Origin: Phlegmacium glaucopus
Taxonomy: Eukaryota; Basidiomycota; Agaricomycetes; Agaricales; Cortinariaceae
Direction of reading: 5' to 3'
DNA length: 64,000 nt
NCBI GenBank assembly: GCA_015039465.1
Contig: MU130073.1
Coordinates: 482,618-546,617, forward strand
The notes below the pieces were generated by a model. It had not been told where the DNA came from. It worked only from the letters and a program-made list of their open reading frames with translations, and searched no databases. Position numbers and translations under genes: made by a program. Positions 38,849 to 49,819 of the stretch are shown piece after piece. The stretch's first letter is position 1. Each line of letters opens with the position of its first letter.

Positions 38849-39667
38849 AGTGGTCCTGGTTGAATACGGTTCATGGCTGTCACAGTCACAGGCCTAGTTT
38901 ATTATTCCACAAATTACAAACGTAGAGTACTTGGCTAGCGATAGATCACACGAAGTGATCCCAAGATGGGAAAAAATTGCACAACAGACGAAGAGTAGTC
39001 TGAATCGAGTTGCAATCAAGGTCCCTCACCAAAAGGTAAAAAGGGACCTATAAAATTGTGCTGCGAAGTGAGCTGAAGGATGGGTTCATGCACCAAGGAC
39101 ATCTCGAAGATGATGGAATAACATCGAACCACCCAATCATTACAGCGAATTCCAAGACCAATCCCCACATCATACCCTCCTGTTCGTACTCGAGGCAAGA
39201 ACAATCTTTGGGCCATAAAGGATGAGGGAGGTCGGATTTCTGATACGCTGCTCAGCCGATTGCGGCTGGATCCAGCTAGGATCAATCGAGAATGATTAAA
39301 ATGCTCAGACCTTAGCCCGCTCGCAAATGTAGACGATGCGCAGGGCAACTGTCCTGTACGGTGCGAGCCTCGCAGCTTTTCATCTGTCGTGGTGGTTGAA
39401 AAGAGAACGTGCAGGCGGCAAGAAAAAAAGGAAAAGAGTCCCATCACAACCAAACAACAAGCCGAGACGGGATCCGCCACAGCACAGCACAGCACTCAGA
39501 AAAGACGCGTTAGACGTGGGAAGCAACACGTGATCAGTTGGGGCTTGCTATTGCCCACCACCAATACATACAAATAAAAAAAGACTACGAATTTTATTAG
39601 TCTGACTACGGGAGACTACTCGCCCTCCGAGTTCTACTGGATTCAATGGGCCTATCTTCTTCCTCCT
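38849..39667. other. intergenic stretch
   Basis: About 0.8 kb holding the DNAJC17-like promoter and the 3' end of the next minus-strand gene. A 159-codon minus frame lies here (39016-39495) but shows no domain, intron pattern or composition that supports it. Confidence 0.4.
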
Positions 39668-40202
39668 TCAGTCTCTGGTTGCTGCGGAACGGTCAGGAAT
39701 AACCTCCAATACAAAAACCCACTTGTCTTCACATGGACGAACACAGATCTCGCCCCACTTGAGTTGAAGACTTTTTCCATATACCCATGTCTTTCGTCCT
39801 ATATGAACGGATACCAAAAACACAAAAAAGAAGGGTGTGTTCGTGATTAATGAAGAGATTGACTCCATTCTAGGGCTTACTACCGTGTAAAACGTATCCT
39901 TTCCCCTCTACTCGTATCTCAGTAGGCAGAGGCATAAATATACGCGCGAAAATAATGCTTTCTACGGCTTTCTGGAACATACGAGCCCATCAGTAACAGT
40001 ACGTTGAACAGCGTACTGGTCGTAACACGAGCGCTAACTCACGGTGATCTCGTATTGATATATGAATGCCGTCGTAATTTCCTCGATGGTGGGGTTTTCT
40101 CTGCCGTGCATCATGAAGTCTAAGCCGGTATAGTTATCCGGCTAAATGGAACATCTTACTGTGTGCTCTTGATCATAACCTGAACGACGTATCCGTGGCC
40201 AT
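39668..40202 (-). CDS. Unrecognised small multi-exon protein
   Basis: I do not recognise the family. Three downstream exons join in phase: NYTGLDFMMHGRENPTIEEI, TTAFIYQYEIT (ending at a GTGAGT donor near 40042); KAVESIIFARIFMPLPTEIR, VEGKGYVLH; and GRKTWVYGKSLQLKWGEICV, CEDKWVFVLEVIPDR, stopping at 39668. Clean splice sites and a hydrophobic/charged pattern point to a real, folded protein of about 115-125 residues. The first exon is unclear: a candidate start MATDTSF at 40202 is followed by a donor, but the phase to the next exon does not close and the intervening 38 bases are short for an intron. The alternative start is the internal MMHGREN. Confidence 0.6.
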
Positions 40203-41952
40203 TTTGAGGGATGGAATCTTGATTTGAAGAGAGCGATTGCTCGCTTGGAGGAAAAAATACGAGGGTTGATTTATTGAGTGGAAGGTAGTATTGCATATAT
40301 CGTGACATGCTACGCAACGATGACGACGGCAAGCTGGATTAAAGAATTTTAGACCTAGATGGTGTGAAGTCACTAGGTACAAGTTAATAAACGTAGTGAA
40401 CGAAGACGTTACCTCAAAAGTCAGCACGAGAGTGGATGAACAACTGAGGCATGCCAGAAGCGGAGTGAGCTGAATATAAAGGAAAAGAGCATTGATATCG
40501 AGTGAATTAGCAAGGGAATGAACGAGCCGGGCGAGCGAGGAAGAATAGATTCTCGACGTCGAAAGAAATATGCTAAAAGATGGCACCAAGGACTGATGGT
40601 AAAGTTGATGATCGAGATTGATCTACAGCAAGGATGGATGAGTCGGATGAATGGATTAGAAGAGTTGTACCACTTTGTTCGTGCGCTACATTGTCGAAAT
40701 AATTCCTGCCCATGACACAAAGTAAGTACACCGATTTAACAAAAAAGTTTGGACTTGTAAGCAAACACGACCTGGTAAAATACATTGTGAATTACATACC
40801 CCAATCCCGCGAGCAGAGTCAAAAACTTCCAATGATTGGCGATTTAATATCCGTCTACATCTAATACAAAGACTTAGGACATGATAGGCAAGCCTTGAGG
40901 CTTGGAGCTTGACGGACCAGTATGTAAAAGGAGATCGGAGCACGTATAGGTGTGAAAACCAAACAGGATATGGACGTGCCTAGCAGCTGCTAAGACCCCT
41001 TGAATCACACCTTTTAATTCTTGAAGGTAGAGAGGCCTGGCAACCAGGAAAGGAAGTGGCTATAGTAGTCACCAGTTTGGGCAACGATATATCTTGCAGC
41101 AATGTGGGCATTCAAAATTCCTAACCTTCGTGGCAAACACAAAATAAATTGCATGGTTATTATACAATTTACCGACAAGTTCGCTCACCTTAATGTTTGA
41201 TGTAGTCTCCAGATACGGCATCGCCAGGAAGACACGGTGTTGCGCACGACAAACAGATATTTTCCAGAATCAATCCAGAATCAAGCTAACATCTTATTGC
41301 ACTCCCCCGATGCCACGCCCCGCGAATACAGGCAAGGCTAGCCCTGAAGAATCCTATGGCTGCCGGTGTCACTTCAGCATTACAGAGCAACAATATTGCG
41401 ATCTTTTGAAGGTTGGCCAACGATGCGTCCCAGACGAGCTGGGTTACTTTCAGTTGGACATGGAAAGATACCTTCACCAAATGTGGTGAGATGGACCATA
41501 GAGTGCAAAATCAGTCTACGTCATAAGGCTTGCTTGTAATCCACGTTGATAAAGTACAGATTGATGCAACAAGCAGGTTGATTGAAAAAAGTGACAGTGG
41601 TGGCCCAAGGTTATATAGGTCAAGGTGTTCATGACCTAATCATACGCCGATAAATCGGTGTGTACGCAGAATATACAGAGTCAAACTTGACAGTGCGCGC
41701 GGATGGGGATGTGCTCAAGAGCTGTTCAAAATGACCCGTTTGGTAAGAATGGTGGAGAATAGCTGAGAGGACATCAAAGAGAGTGGGTAGCTTAGCATGG
41801 AAGAAGGATCAAATATCAATGATCGTCTAGCGCGCTAGAGATAGTGCCCGCTTGAGAAAAATGATTTTTTCATAAGTTATTGACGAGTTGATAAACCCAA
41901 GGACGAAGGAGACACGCTATCCGATGCAAAAAGAAGAAAAAAACAACTTCTT
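40203..41952. other. intergenic stretch of about 1.7 kb
   Basis: Several short frames on both strands overlap one another without domains or splice support. Nothing further is recognised. Confidence 0.4.
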
Positions 41953-42636
41953 TCAACTTTTCTCTTCCCAACGCTCAAATTTGTTGTCTCTGAGACTAGC
42001 CAGATACTCGTCTTCGATCGTTTCACAGAGGTTGTCGAGATTTGCCAATGCCGCGATCAAGGCGTCCATAGACGATAATTTATCTAAACCAATGAACCAA
42101 TGATGTAACCGTGAGCCATTGAAAAAATGAAACAAAAGAGTATAAAACGTGATTGGATATGACCAGACTTACCATACATCTGGATTCGTACGTTGATCAC
42201 ATTTTCAGACGGATGGGGCACACTGGGAAGAGGAATAAATCAGTTGGTCCAAAAATGATATGTGTTGGATGGTAAACGTGCAGGCGAATAGTGCCGACAT
42301 AACGTGGAGGATGACTGGAGCCAGGAGGAGCATTCGGCCAAGGAAAGGGATGTGTTACCTGTATCCACAAAACTCAACCATCGGACTGATGCAAATATAA
42401 CATGTGGGCTTCGTGTTGTTCAAGGAATATAGCGAACAATGACGCACTTTTTCATTAACATCCATCTCAAAGGATTCCCTATCGTATGTGATTCGTCGTG
42501 GATTTGGTAAGTAGCCGCTGAAAGGTCATGGGGACTCGTCAACTATATATCTTGAATGTAAGACGATGTCAATGGCTTGAGGGGCTGCATGGTAAATAAT
42601 GCTTACTAGCTTGATCTTCTTCACTGCTTCCGTCAT
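41953..42636 (-). CDS. Unrecognised small multi-exon protein
   Basis: Not recognised. Likely exons on the minus strand are 42607-42636 (MTEAVKKIKL), about 42450-42516 (YLPNPRRITYDRESFEMDVN), 42278-42358 (VTHPFPWPNAPPGSSHPPRY), 42173-42222 (VPHPSENVINVRIQMY) and 41953-42083 (DKLSSMDALIAALANLDNLC, ETIEDEYLASLRDNKFERWE). All borders have GT-AG. Two joins (exon 1 to 2 and 3 to 4) miss the phase by two bases in my reading, so a small exon or different site is probably overlooked. The C-terminal helix is acidic. Confidence 0.5.
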
Positions 42637-43250
42637 TTTAGCAGGTCTTTGCGAGCTTCGTGGTTGTTGAAGGAAGGGACCCTTAAACGACCAGAAATTT
42701 GATTGTGACCACGTGATCATAAGAAAATCAGTTGCTGCAGATAATCATTGTCAATGCTCTATATCATTCATTATCACTCTGAAAAATCCATCGATTATTC
42801 TACAGCCCACTGTGATACGACCCTACTTAAAACGACATGATAAGTGTCATTTCCATTCGAACAATGTTCGGGGTTCAAAGTCCGCTGACCAAATATCTGA
42901 CCAAACAAAGACACAATCCATTCTCTGGCTTTTTGTCCATCACAATGGTAGAATCGGTGACACCCTTCTTTATTCAACCGACGATGAACCCACTGTCTAT
43001 CGGCTATAGGACTGTTCTAATTTGGCGTATAAAGCAAAGTTCCATCTTTTCCGACTTTGCTTTATTTCCTAGCCTATCTTCCAACGCGACCTTCAACCTA
43101 TCCCATTTTATACCCTTCAGTCATTCTAGCATTCTCTTAACATTTAAGGCTGGCCTTTTGATCACCTGGGTGTTCATCTACTTCTTCCAATCGACTCTTT
43201 ATTTTTTTTTGTCTCGTCTTCCCGCACCCAAACGCTAGCCTCTCCAAAAA
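42637..43250. other. intergenic, divergent promoters
   Basis: Contains the promoter regions of the two flanking divergent genes. Pyrimidine-rich sequence lies just upstream of the start at 43251, as is common at fungal transcription starts. Confidence 0.4.
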
Positions 43251-43878
43251 ATGCCTGTCTCTAAATTCGCCTTGGACTCTCAAGGACGTCCCACACTTCC
43301 CCCAATTCATACTCTTAATATTTCGCTGCCTAAACACGCCTATGTAAATCACGATAATCTGGTTCGTATTTGTCCACCCCCCGTATTTCATATTTTTTCA
43401 TAGTGACTTATCAAATCCTTTTTCTTTTTCCCCTCAGAGATGCTCGCCACTCAACGCCCCCCATAACCATCATCATGACCGTCAAGTATCAACATCTTCT
43501 TCGCAAACGAGTGCGTCGCGCACCGTTTCGCCGTCGCCTCCCCCTAGCGATACCGATTCCGAGGTTAATCACTCGAACCCCCATACAAGCACAAAATTCC
43601 GCCTAGTCCCATGCCCACTAGAGATGGCAGATGCTGTCATTTTGGTTCCTCCACCTGACGCTACTCACATTACCACCGCCCCCAACTACGTCCCTCGGAC
43701 TGGACATGGACGAGGACTTCTCCTTGTTGGACCCGCGTTACATCATGTACGCCAACCCGAACGACAACTGGCTAAAGGAGCCAGGATTCACCCCTACCGT
43801 GTCGTACGAGGTGAAAACACTCAAAGCTCCAGACGATCTTCAATCATTTCGATAACGTCCTTCTCGCATGCTGTATAA
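43251..43878 (+). CDS. Unrecognised small protein, frame change near its end
   Basis: Exon 1 (43251-43361) reads MPVSKFALDSQGRPTLPPIH and ISLPKHAYVNHDNL. Exon 2 (from 43438) continues in phase: RCSPLNAPHNHHHDRQVSTS, then a Ser/Pro-rich linker, then KFRLVPCPLEMADAVILVPP. From about 43690 this frame gives a low-complexity Arg-rich tail that stops at 43876-43878. The +1 frame, however, reads LGLDMDEDFSLLDPRYIMYA, NPNDNWLKEPGFTPTVSYEV and stops near 43853. It looks far more like a folded C-terminus. I think the true protein ends in the +1 frame and the DNA carries a one-base indel, or an unusual splice was missed. Function unknown. Confidence 0.6.
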
Positions 43879-44323
43879 CCCCGCATATATGTATGTATGT
43901 ATATATCAGTAGAGTTGCCATTTCTCTCTGCTTTGTTTTCGTCTTCTTTTGATATCCTTCACAATAGTAACATATACCTCATGTATCCACAATATCCCTG
44001 ACCACTTGCATATCATATCTGTATAACCAGTTACGAACGACGTGGGCTTAACTTGCGATGTCATGTATAGTACTTAGCGGTAGATTTTAAAACCATCATT
44101 ATGATGCGGTATTGAAACAAAAATAGAGCACATTGTCCACCTGTAGCTTAAGCGTTGAATTTCCCTTGAATTATAATCCATTGTCCTCAGAATACATTTA
44201 TTGTTCTATGTGAAAAGGGGTACACATTCATTGTCTAATACATATTGACGTCGACCTGACGAGAGATCATTCTTAAAAATTTCATTGTTAGATATTTAGA
44301 GCAAAACGAGAGAAAAAAACCCT
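43879..44323. other. intergenic, convergent 3' ends
   Basis: AT-rich 3' UTR-like sequence with short ATGT/TATA repeats near 43890-43905; no gene seen. Confidence 0.45.
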
Positions 44324-45517
44324 TCAGGTAACCTTCTTCAAAAACCTCAATAGATTCTGCAGCACTACCTCCGGTTTCTCCTGTTGGACCCAATGACCAG
44401 CACCTTGCACTAACACGAAATCCTCATCCTCCATATTTCTAAAAGCTTTGGTGCGCATAGCTTCTACCGCTCCTGGAAACTGATAAACTCCCCAATCGTA
44501 CGCACCAGACAGGAACATGGCTGGGATCGAGATTTGCTTTCCAAAGAAAACACGCGTATCTTTTGCCCAATGTCCGGGATCAGTTTGGCAACGGTACCAA
44601 TTAAGACCGCCTTGAAAACCCGTTTGAGCGTATTGGGCGACGTATACTGCTAGTTCGTCTTCGGTCAACCACTTGTTCTGTGCGACTTCGTCTGCGGTTG
44701 GCGCAAAGGGAGCAAGACAACTGGGCATGGTTTCGGAGAGTGGCATGATATAATAATGGGGCATAGTGGACATTGACGAGACTGACGGTGCGAGGTCTGT
44801 CGCAGCACTGTTCGGTTTCCAGTCTCCGCTCTTGACATGGAAATACGTTCGTAAGAAAGTATGCAACTTATCTGGATCACTCATATCCACGTTGGCGTCT
44901 GGTGATGAAAAATACATAGTGTAATGTTTTCGAGGTGGGTCGAGAATCGCAAGTTGGTCGTTGAGAAGATGGATCACGGGCTTCACGGTGGGATCCGTTT
45001 CAGAAAGAGATGGAGTTCCAGTAAACGGAGAACTCATAATGACAACCGATTTAAAGAGATCAGGTCGAATGAGTGCACAATATGCAGCGACCCTCGATCC
45101 AAAGTCATGTCCAATAATACCTGCGACGGAGGTATAACCCAAAATATTGACCAACGAGACAATATCTGCTGCCAAGTTCAACGAGCCATAAGGTGCCAAA
45201 TCATCATCGAATCTTATCTTCCCATTGGCATGGCCTGCTTCAGAGGGGGAGTGCCGTAAAGCGGTTTGTCCAAAACCTCGTTGATCAGGAGCAACCACGA
45301 AATAACCGTGTTGTGCCAGCGGTACCATGACCTTTCTCCACGAATAACAGAACTCTGGAAATCCGTGTAGGAGAATGAGAAGAGGAGGTTTAGTAGTGGT
45401 CGGAACTTGTTGATCAGGCTTGGCCTCAAGTATGTGGATATTGAGTTCATTAACAGTGATGATGCGCGAAGTGATACCAGATGGAAGGCTTGGAAGTGGT
45501 TGAGGATTGGAGGACAT
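44324..45517 (-). CDS. Soluble epoxide hydrolase, alpha/beta hydrolase fold
   Basis: Hydrolyses epoxides to vicinal diols in detoxification or fatty-acid metabolism; the natural substrate is unknown. A single exon gives 397 residues. Motifs: oxyanion-hole HGFPEFCYSW (residues about 51-60), PDQRGFGQT, nucleophile elbow GHDFGSRVAA with Asp as nucleophile, ring-opening Tyr candidates in TGFQGGLNWYRC and in GAYDWGVYQFPG, and the charge-relay His in QGAGHWVQQEKPEVV. The D/HGFPE/GHDFGS combination separates it from esterases and haloalkane dehalogenases. There is no signal peptide. Start MSSNPQPLPSLPSG. Confidence 0.93.
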   Translation of the reverse strand: MSSNPQPLPSLPSGITSRIITVNELNIHILEAKPDQQVPTTTKPPLLILLHGFPEFCYSWRKVMVPLAQHGYFVVAPDQRGFGQTALRHSPSEAGHANGKIRFDDDLAPYGSLNLAADIVSLVNILGYTSVAGIIGHDFGSRVAAYCALIRPDLFKSVVIMSSPFTGTPSLSETDPTVKPVIHLLNDQLAILDPPRKHYTMYFSSPDANVDMSDPDKLHTFLRTYFHVKSGDWKPNSAATDLAPSVSSMSTMPHYYIMPLSETMPSCLAPFAPTADEVAQNKWLTEDELAVYVAQYAQTGFQGGLNWYRCQTDPGHWAKDTRVFFGKQISIPAMFLSGAYDWGVYQFPGAVEAMRTKAFRNMEDEDFVLVQGAGHWVQQEKPEVVLQNLLRFLKKVT

Positions 45518-46001
45518 GGTGGTTTAGTAATAAGCAAACCGGTGTGTATGTCAAGATCATTGCGGCTTTTGTCGTTGTTGGGGTTCGGTCGATTCATAGA
45601 CCACCTTCTATGTATATTTCCCCTCAGTTGTCATTCCTTTCTGACTATTGAGATTGCTCTGTACATACTTTATAACTCACTGTCAATGGATTCTTAGTTA
45701 TGGTGATCTCCGACCAAGATCCCACGGTTGTGTACCGTTCTGGTTGGACACATTATCTTGATGGATCATCGAATGCATACAATTCTACTTCGTCGCTCAG
45801 TCGGACCAAGGGTTTTTTATTCTAAGCGAGCACGAGGAACGAGTGCGAACGTAGAATTTTGTCTACGCGAAGATCCGGGTTGTGACGTGACTACCTTTCT
45901 TTCTTCACTGCCACAACCCCCTCAACCTCGTGTTAGGCCTCTGCTCGTCATCAGAGCAGTTCTTTCCTTATTTTCGAGTCAAAAAAGATTCCATGCATAA
46001 C
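45518..46001. other. intergenic upstream of the transposon
   Basis: Promoter of the epoxide hydrolase and flanking DNA up to the left terminal repeat of the element at 46002. A 90-codon plus frame (45728-46000) ends at the element border and shows no motif. Confidence 0.4.
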
Positions 46002-46040
46002 ATCAGCAAAACACAAGGGTGATCTTTGGCATCTTCATCT
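46002..46040 (+). repeat. Left terminal inverted repeat
   Basis: Begins CATCAGCAAAACACAAGGGT and pairs with 49998-50036 on the opposite strand with a few mismatches. Confidence 0.7.
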
Positions 46041-46065
46041 TCAGAAGGTACATCTTTGAGTGCTT

Positions 46066-46170
46066 TGTCTTTGCATAAATGGTCTTTCAAGACCTTTGTC
46101 TTTTTTTATGAATCTTTATCTTTGCATGAATGGTCTTTCATGACCTTTGTCTTTTGTTATAAATCTTTGG
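46066..46170 (+). repeat. Subterminal tandem repeat, about 51-base unit
   Basis: Two adjacent near-identical units, each with ATGGTCTTTCA(A/T)GACCTTTG. The core GGTCTTTCAAGACC is itself nearly palindromic. Confidence 0.65.
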
Positions 46171-46335
46171 TATCTCACATAAGGCTTTCACATCTTTGAG
46201 TCCAGAGCATGGTCTTTGTTATCTCAAGATCTTTGCATCCAGTATTTTTTGGGAGATTGTCATTAGACAGCCCTAAGCTACACCACCTGATTCTGGGGTA
46301 ATCTATACTTAAGTTACCATATTTAAATGTATCTA

Positions 46336-47990
46336 TTAGAAGGCATATTCATGTGCATGGTGGTCTACATATTTATTTACATAAAATGCTTGGAAAGCAT
46401 CAAGGCTATGGTCAAATGTGAGGTGGTAAGGAATTTGGGTGGTACCTGCAACACCCATGAGATGTGCACCACGTACCATGCTGTCAAGATGGATGATAGA
46501 CATAGCCAAATTACCCATGTTATCAAAATCAGGCTCAACCTTCCACATTCCTGTGTCTGCACATGGTGTGGTGCCAATAGTTGAGTACCAGGAAACCAAT
46601 GCACATGGAAAGAGGGTCTTGTTATGACGAATGGAAAAAAAATGGCGTACCCGTGCGACATATAGCCCACGGAAACCTGGTTGGTCAGGGTCATGTTGAA
46701 CAAAAACGCAGTCATGTCTTGCAGGGCCACGACGCCAAGAATCAACTGCTCGAATACGTTCACGAAACATCCCCCTTGTGCCAGACAGGTCACTTGGGGC
46801 ATAATAAATGGCAACAGCAGAGGGAAAAATGCGGATTTTGGTTGTATTGGTAAGGACTGGACAATCCGACAGTGGAACATTGTCAAGTTCAATGTCTGCA
46901 TCAAGTTGTACCAGTTGTTCATGGAGGAAGCGCCGAACAAGGTTTGGAAGCTGAGGTATACTGAGATGGACCCCAAGAGCTTCAACTGTGAGAGGAAGGT
47001 TTCGAACTGGACATAGCAATCAGAAATCAGAGATAAAATTGAAAAATTATCCTAGACTCACTAGGGCATTGTGCAAGAATCACCTCACTATCAATATCTC
47101 CATCAACAGCCCCTCCATCATCATCCTCATCATCTTCTGGATTATTGGCAGGTGGATCTGGAGCTTGCAGTTCCAGTGGTATAGGTTGTCGATCAAGCAT
47201 ACCACGGGATTGAAAGTTGACTCGAGCAGCTGCTAGCTTGTCTAAACGTTGGTTTGTGACAAGCATCTGGCCCAGAGCCTCGTAGTGACTTGATCGTCGC
47301 CAGGGTTCCTTAACTGCTTTGATATGTTTTGATTCGGTTATTGAGGAACAGAGACCATTTGGTGCCCCAAATTCTTGAATAAGGTACGTATAGTGAACAA
47401 GTGAGTGTTGACGGGGAAGTGAATACCCATCAGGGCGGACATCATCAAAGATGCTGCGTTTGACATGAAATTTAGCAACAGCATTATTGATAGCAAGAAT
47501 ATTGTCCTCATCAATAACATTACGCCGGACAAGATAGCAAAACTCCATAAAGGAGCTGACAGCCTGCACCATTTGTGGAGGAACATGGCCTGCAATGGCA
47601 GGAAGATATACCTGGTTTAAAAAGTCAGAAAAATAGTACAAAGACAGCTAGCAAAGTATTACATACCTTCATTAGTGCTTTTGAGTCATCTCCTGTCCAC
47701 TGTTTGAATCCACGACCTTCAGGGAAGCGACGAAGGCCAGGGAATGAGGGTGCTGCAGCAATGCTAAAAGTATTGGATATGTCATACTTTTAAAGATTCA
47801 ATTCATAACAGGACATACCGCCGGTCAATATCAGTGAGAATCTGTTTGGCCTCAGCTGGAGGGTGCTCAAGATTGATATAGGCTGTCACCCACGTTACCA
47901 GGTGATCTTTGAATGTGCCTTTGATGATCTGGTGGAGAAGGTCTGGTGACAGCATCTCAAACCTGAATTCTTTTGCCTTAGGAAAGCTAT
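46336..47990 (-). pseudogene. KDZ/Plavaka-type transposase, N-terminally truncated
   Basis: Four exons splice cleanly: RFEMLSPDLLHQIIKGTFKD ending DIDRR; IAAAPSFPGLRRFPEGRGFK, QWTGDDSKALMK; VYLPAIAGHVPPQMVQAVSS, SLPRQHSLVHYTYLIQEFGA, PNGLCSSITESKHIKAVKEP, WRRSSHYEALGQMLVTNQRL; and NLPLTVEALGVHLSIPQLPN, DSWRRGPARHDCVFVQ, CALVSWYSTIG, MAMSIIHLDSMVRGAHLMG-like. These are the C-terminal conserved blocks of the large transposases widespread in mushrooms. The retained ~500 residues have no stop or frameshift and the introns are intact, so loss was by truncation rather than slow decay. The catalytic N-terminal part is absent. Exact superfamily (KDZ versus Plavaka, both CACTA-like) cannot be fixed without a search. 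Confidence 0.75.
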
Positions 47991-48279
47991 GTGTCAACAG
48001 GGTGCATATATACATGGTATTGTTTGGAGGACATGTGTCGCTATGTCCCTTTTTTTTTTCTCGCCTTCTTCCATGACATCCCTGACAATCTTTCCGTATC
48101 ACAGTTCTTCCTCCATAACACCTGTTTTCTGTGTCCGCATAGGCCAAGCAATGTGTCTTTCTTCATTGAGAGGTTGTTGTCACTGGTTAGGCTTTAAATG
48201 AGTGGGAAGCTGTCGATGTCTGAGTCAGGTCTGGCTGTAAACTGGGTATGTTTCATCTGAATCCTCAAATTATGCTCGT

Positions 48280-48720
48280 TTGAGTCAGAATTCCCCTCTA
48301 GAGAAAAACACTGTTTATATGAGCAACTGGAACAGAACAAGGACTTGGCAAATCAGCAAGTTGTAACCACCCAGATGGCAGCCGTTAACGCCAGTCTTGA
48401 CGGTGTCATCAACTCCCATCGCTGCATAGTCACCACCTATCTCATACTCACCTTGCGCATCTACTGTGAACATCACTCCCAGCTTGTTTTGATCGTTTGC
48501 AGCTTGACTTATACAGGTCAAGGCAATGTTGCTGATCACTATTTATGTTCCGTCTACAGCCAAAATGGAGAAAATGTGCCAGTGTGGCCACATCAACAAA
48601 TGTCTATGTATGTCATTGTCAGCTGAAATCGGTTTGTCAATTCTTTTTTTGTTAGTGTTTATATATGATATCATCTATTTAGGCCACCACCTTGTACTTG
48701 CCTTGCGCATCTACTGACCA
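48280..48720. other. Element interior, unexplained
   Basis: No recognised coding sequence. A 16-base direct repeat, CCTTGCGCATCTACTG, occurs at 48451 and again at 48701, suggesting an internal duplication. Confidence 0.4.
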
Positions 48721-49657
48721 ACCCTGCTCCTATCTCCCATTATTTTTACACCAGTTCAGAAGAGGTGGTCCAGTCAGTGAGTGAAAAGGACCTTGCGCCT
48801 AATGCGGTAAGCAACTTTTTACCTTTGTGGTCTGATAGTCAATAGTAACAGCATTCAATCTAGGTATGTACAGTACGGGAGCTGATATCGAGATGATATT
48901 TGCCGATGGTGGGGAGGAAGAATTTGTGGGTCAAATGGTCGAGGAAAGTGAATGTTTTCAAACTCGATGCAAGTATGTCATTGTTTGTTTTTACCCTTTC
49001 CAAACCCCTACCAATTAACCATTCTTACAAGGTGGTATACCTCCATGATAGGGAAGATGTCATCTGTGACCACCATTGTACAAAACTTGCGTAAACGCTC
49101 TGATTGTGAACTACGCAATTACAGAGTTTGTTCAAGGCCAGACCCGTAGTTGGGTGGTTGGATGGTCATTCATCGATATGCATCTCCCTGATGTGAGTAT
49201 TCTGTGTCTGTGTAGGCCTTTCCGAGGTCACTTATTTATAAGTAAGCCTTTTCACAAGTTTATAGCACGTATCCCTTCAACCGTTGCGGGTCATCCGCTG
49301 TACCCACTCATACCACCTCGTAATACACTAACTCACTGGCAGTCATTTCCGAACTGTTCACTCCCTATGTTAACAGACATTCTTGACCGAAATCTTCATC
49401 TACTTAAAGGTGTATCCGCAACTAACAGAGATCCAGGATCCGTCAGTAACACTATTCCTTCTTCAGCTTCAAGAACCTTTTTCGTGGAAGCTGAAGGGAA
49501 TACATGGTCTCGAAATGCGCAACGTCGTCATCGTTTAAATGATTCTTCTTCAACTCCTCTGGAGAATATGAATACACAGACATCTTCATCATCCTCTCGA
49601 CAGCCTGCGCTCACTTGTAGCGTGCAAGTGATTGACAGCCTACCGTTATCCAGTTGA
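48720..49657 (+). pseudogene. METTL16-like RNA m6A methyltransferase fragment
   Basis: METTL16 proteins methylate U6 snRNA and some mRNAs. Exon-like pieces match the C-terminal half of the catalytic domain: HYFYTSSEEVVQSVSEKDLA (where intact proteins have the NPPF motif followed by SxEEV), TGADIEMIFADGGEEEFVGQ and MVEESECFQTRCK, WYTSMIGKMSSVTTIVQNLR, and AITEFVQGQTRSWVVGWSF. A later segment ends with EGNTWSRNAQRRHR, also METTL16-like. The NPPF motif is destroyed (TNPAP), and there is a five-base insertion between VCT and TGADIE, so it is not functional. Introns are retained. It lies within the element's inverted repeats and opposite to the transposase. Confidence 0.65.
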
Positions 49658-49819
49658 AAAGTGAAACCGACCCGCCATCAGTTTTAGAGCGAAACATGTA
49701 GATTCCGCTGACAAGGAAACAGCAGCATATCTCATATTGGGGTCTCACGTAGTAGCTACCTTGAATATAATTGATTTGAGTGCATCTACAGTACAATAAA
49801 CCTGATAAAAGACTTAGAA

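Noticed and set aside
39016..39495. 159-codon minus-strand frame
   Set aside because: No domain, no plausible composition, and it overlaps the probable promoter region of neighbours.
40173..40589. 138-codon minus-strand frame reading into MATDTSF
   Set aside because: The upstream part looks like 5' UTR read through; Ser/Leu-rich without pattern.
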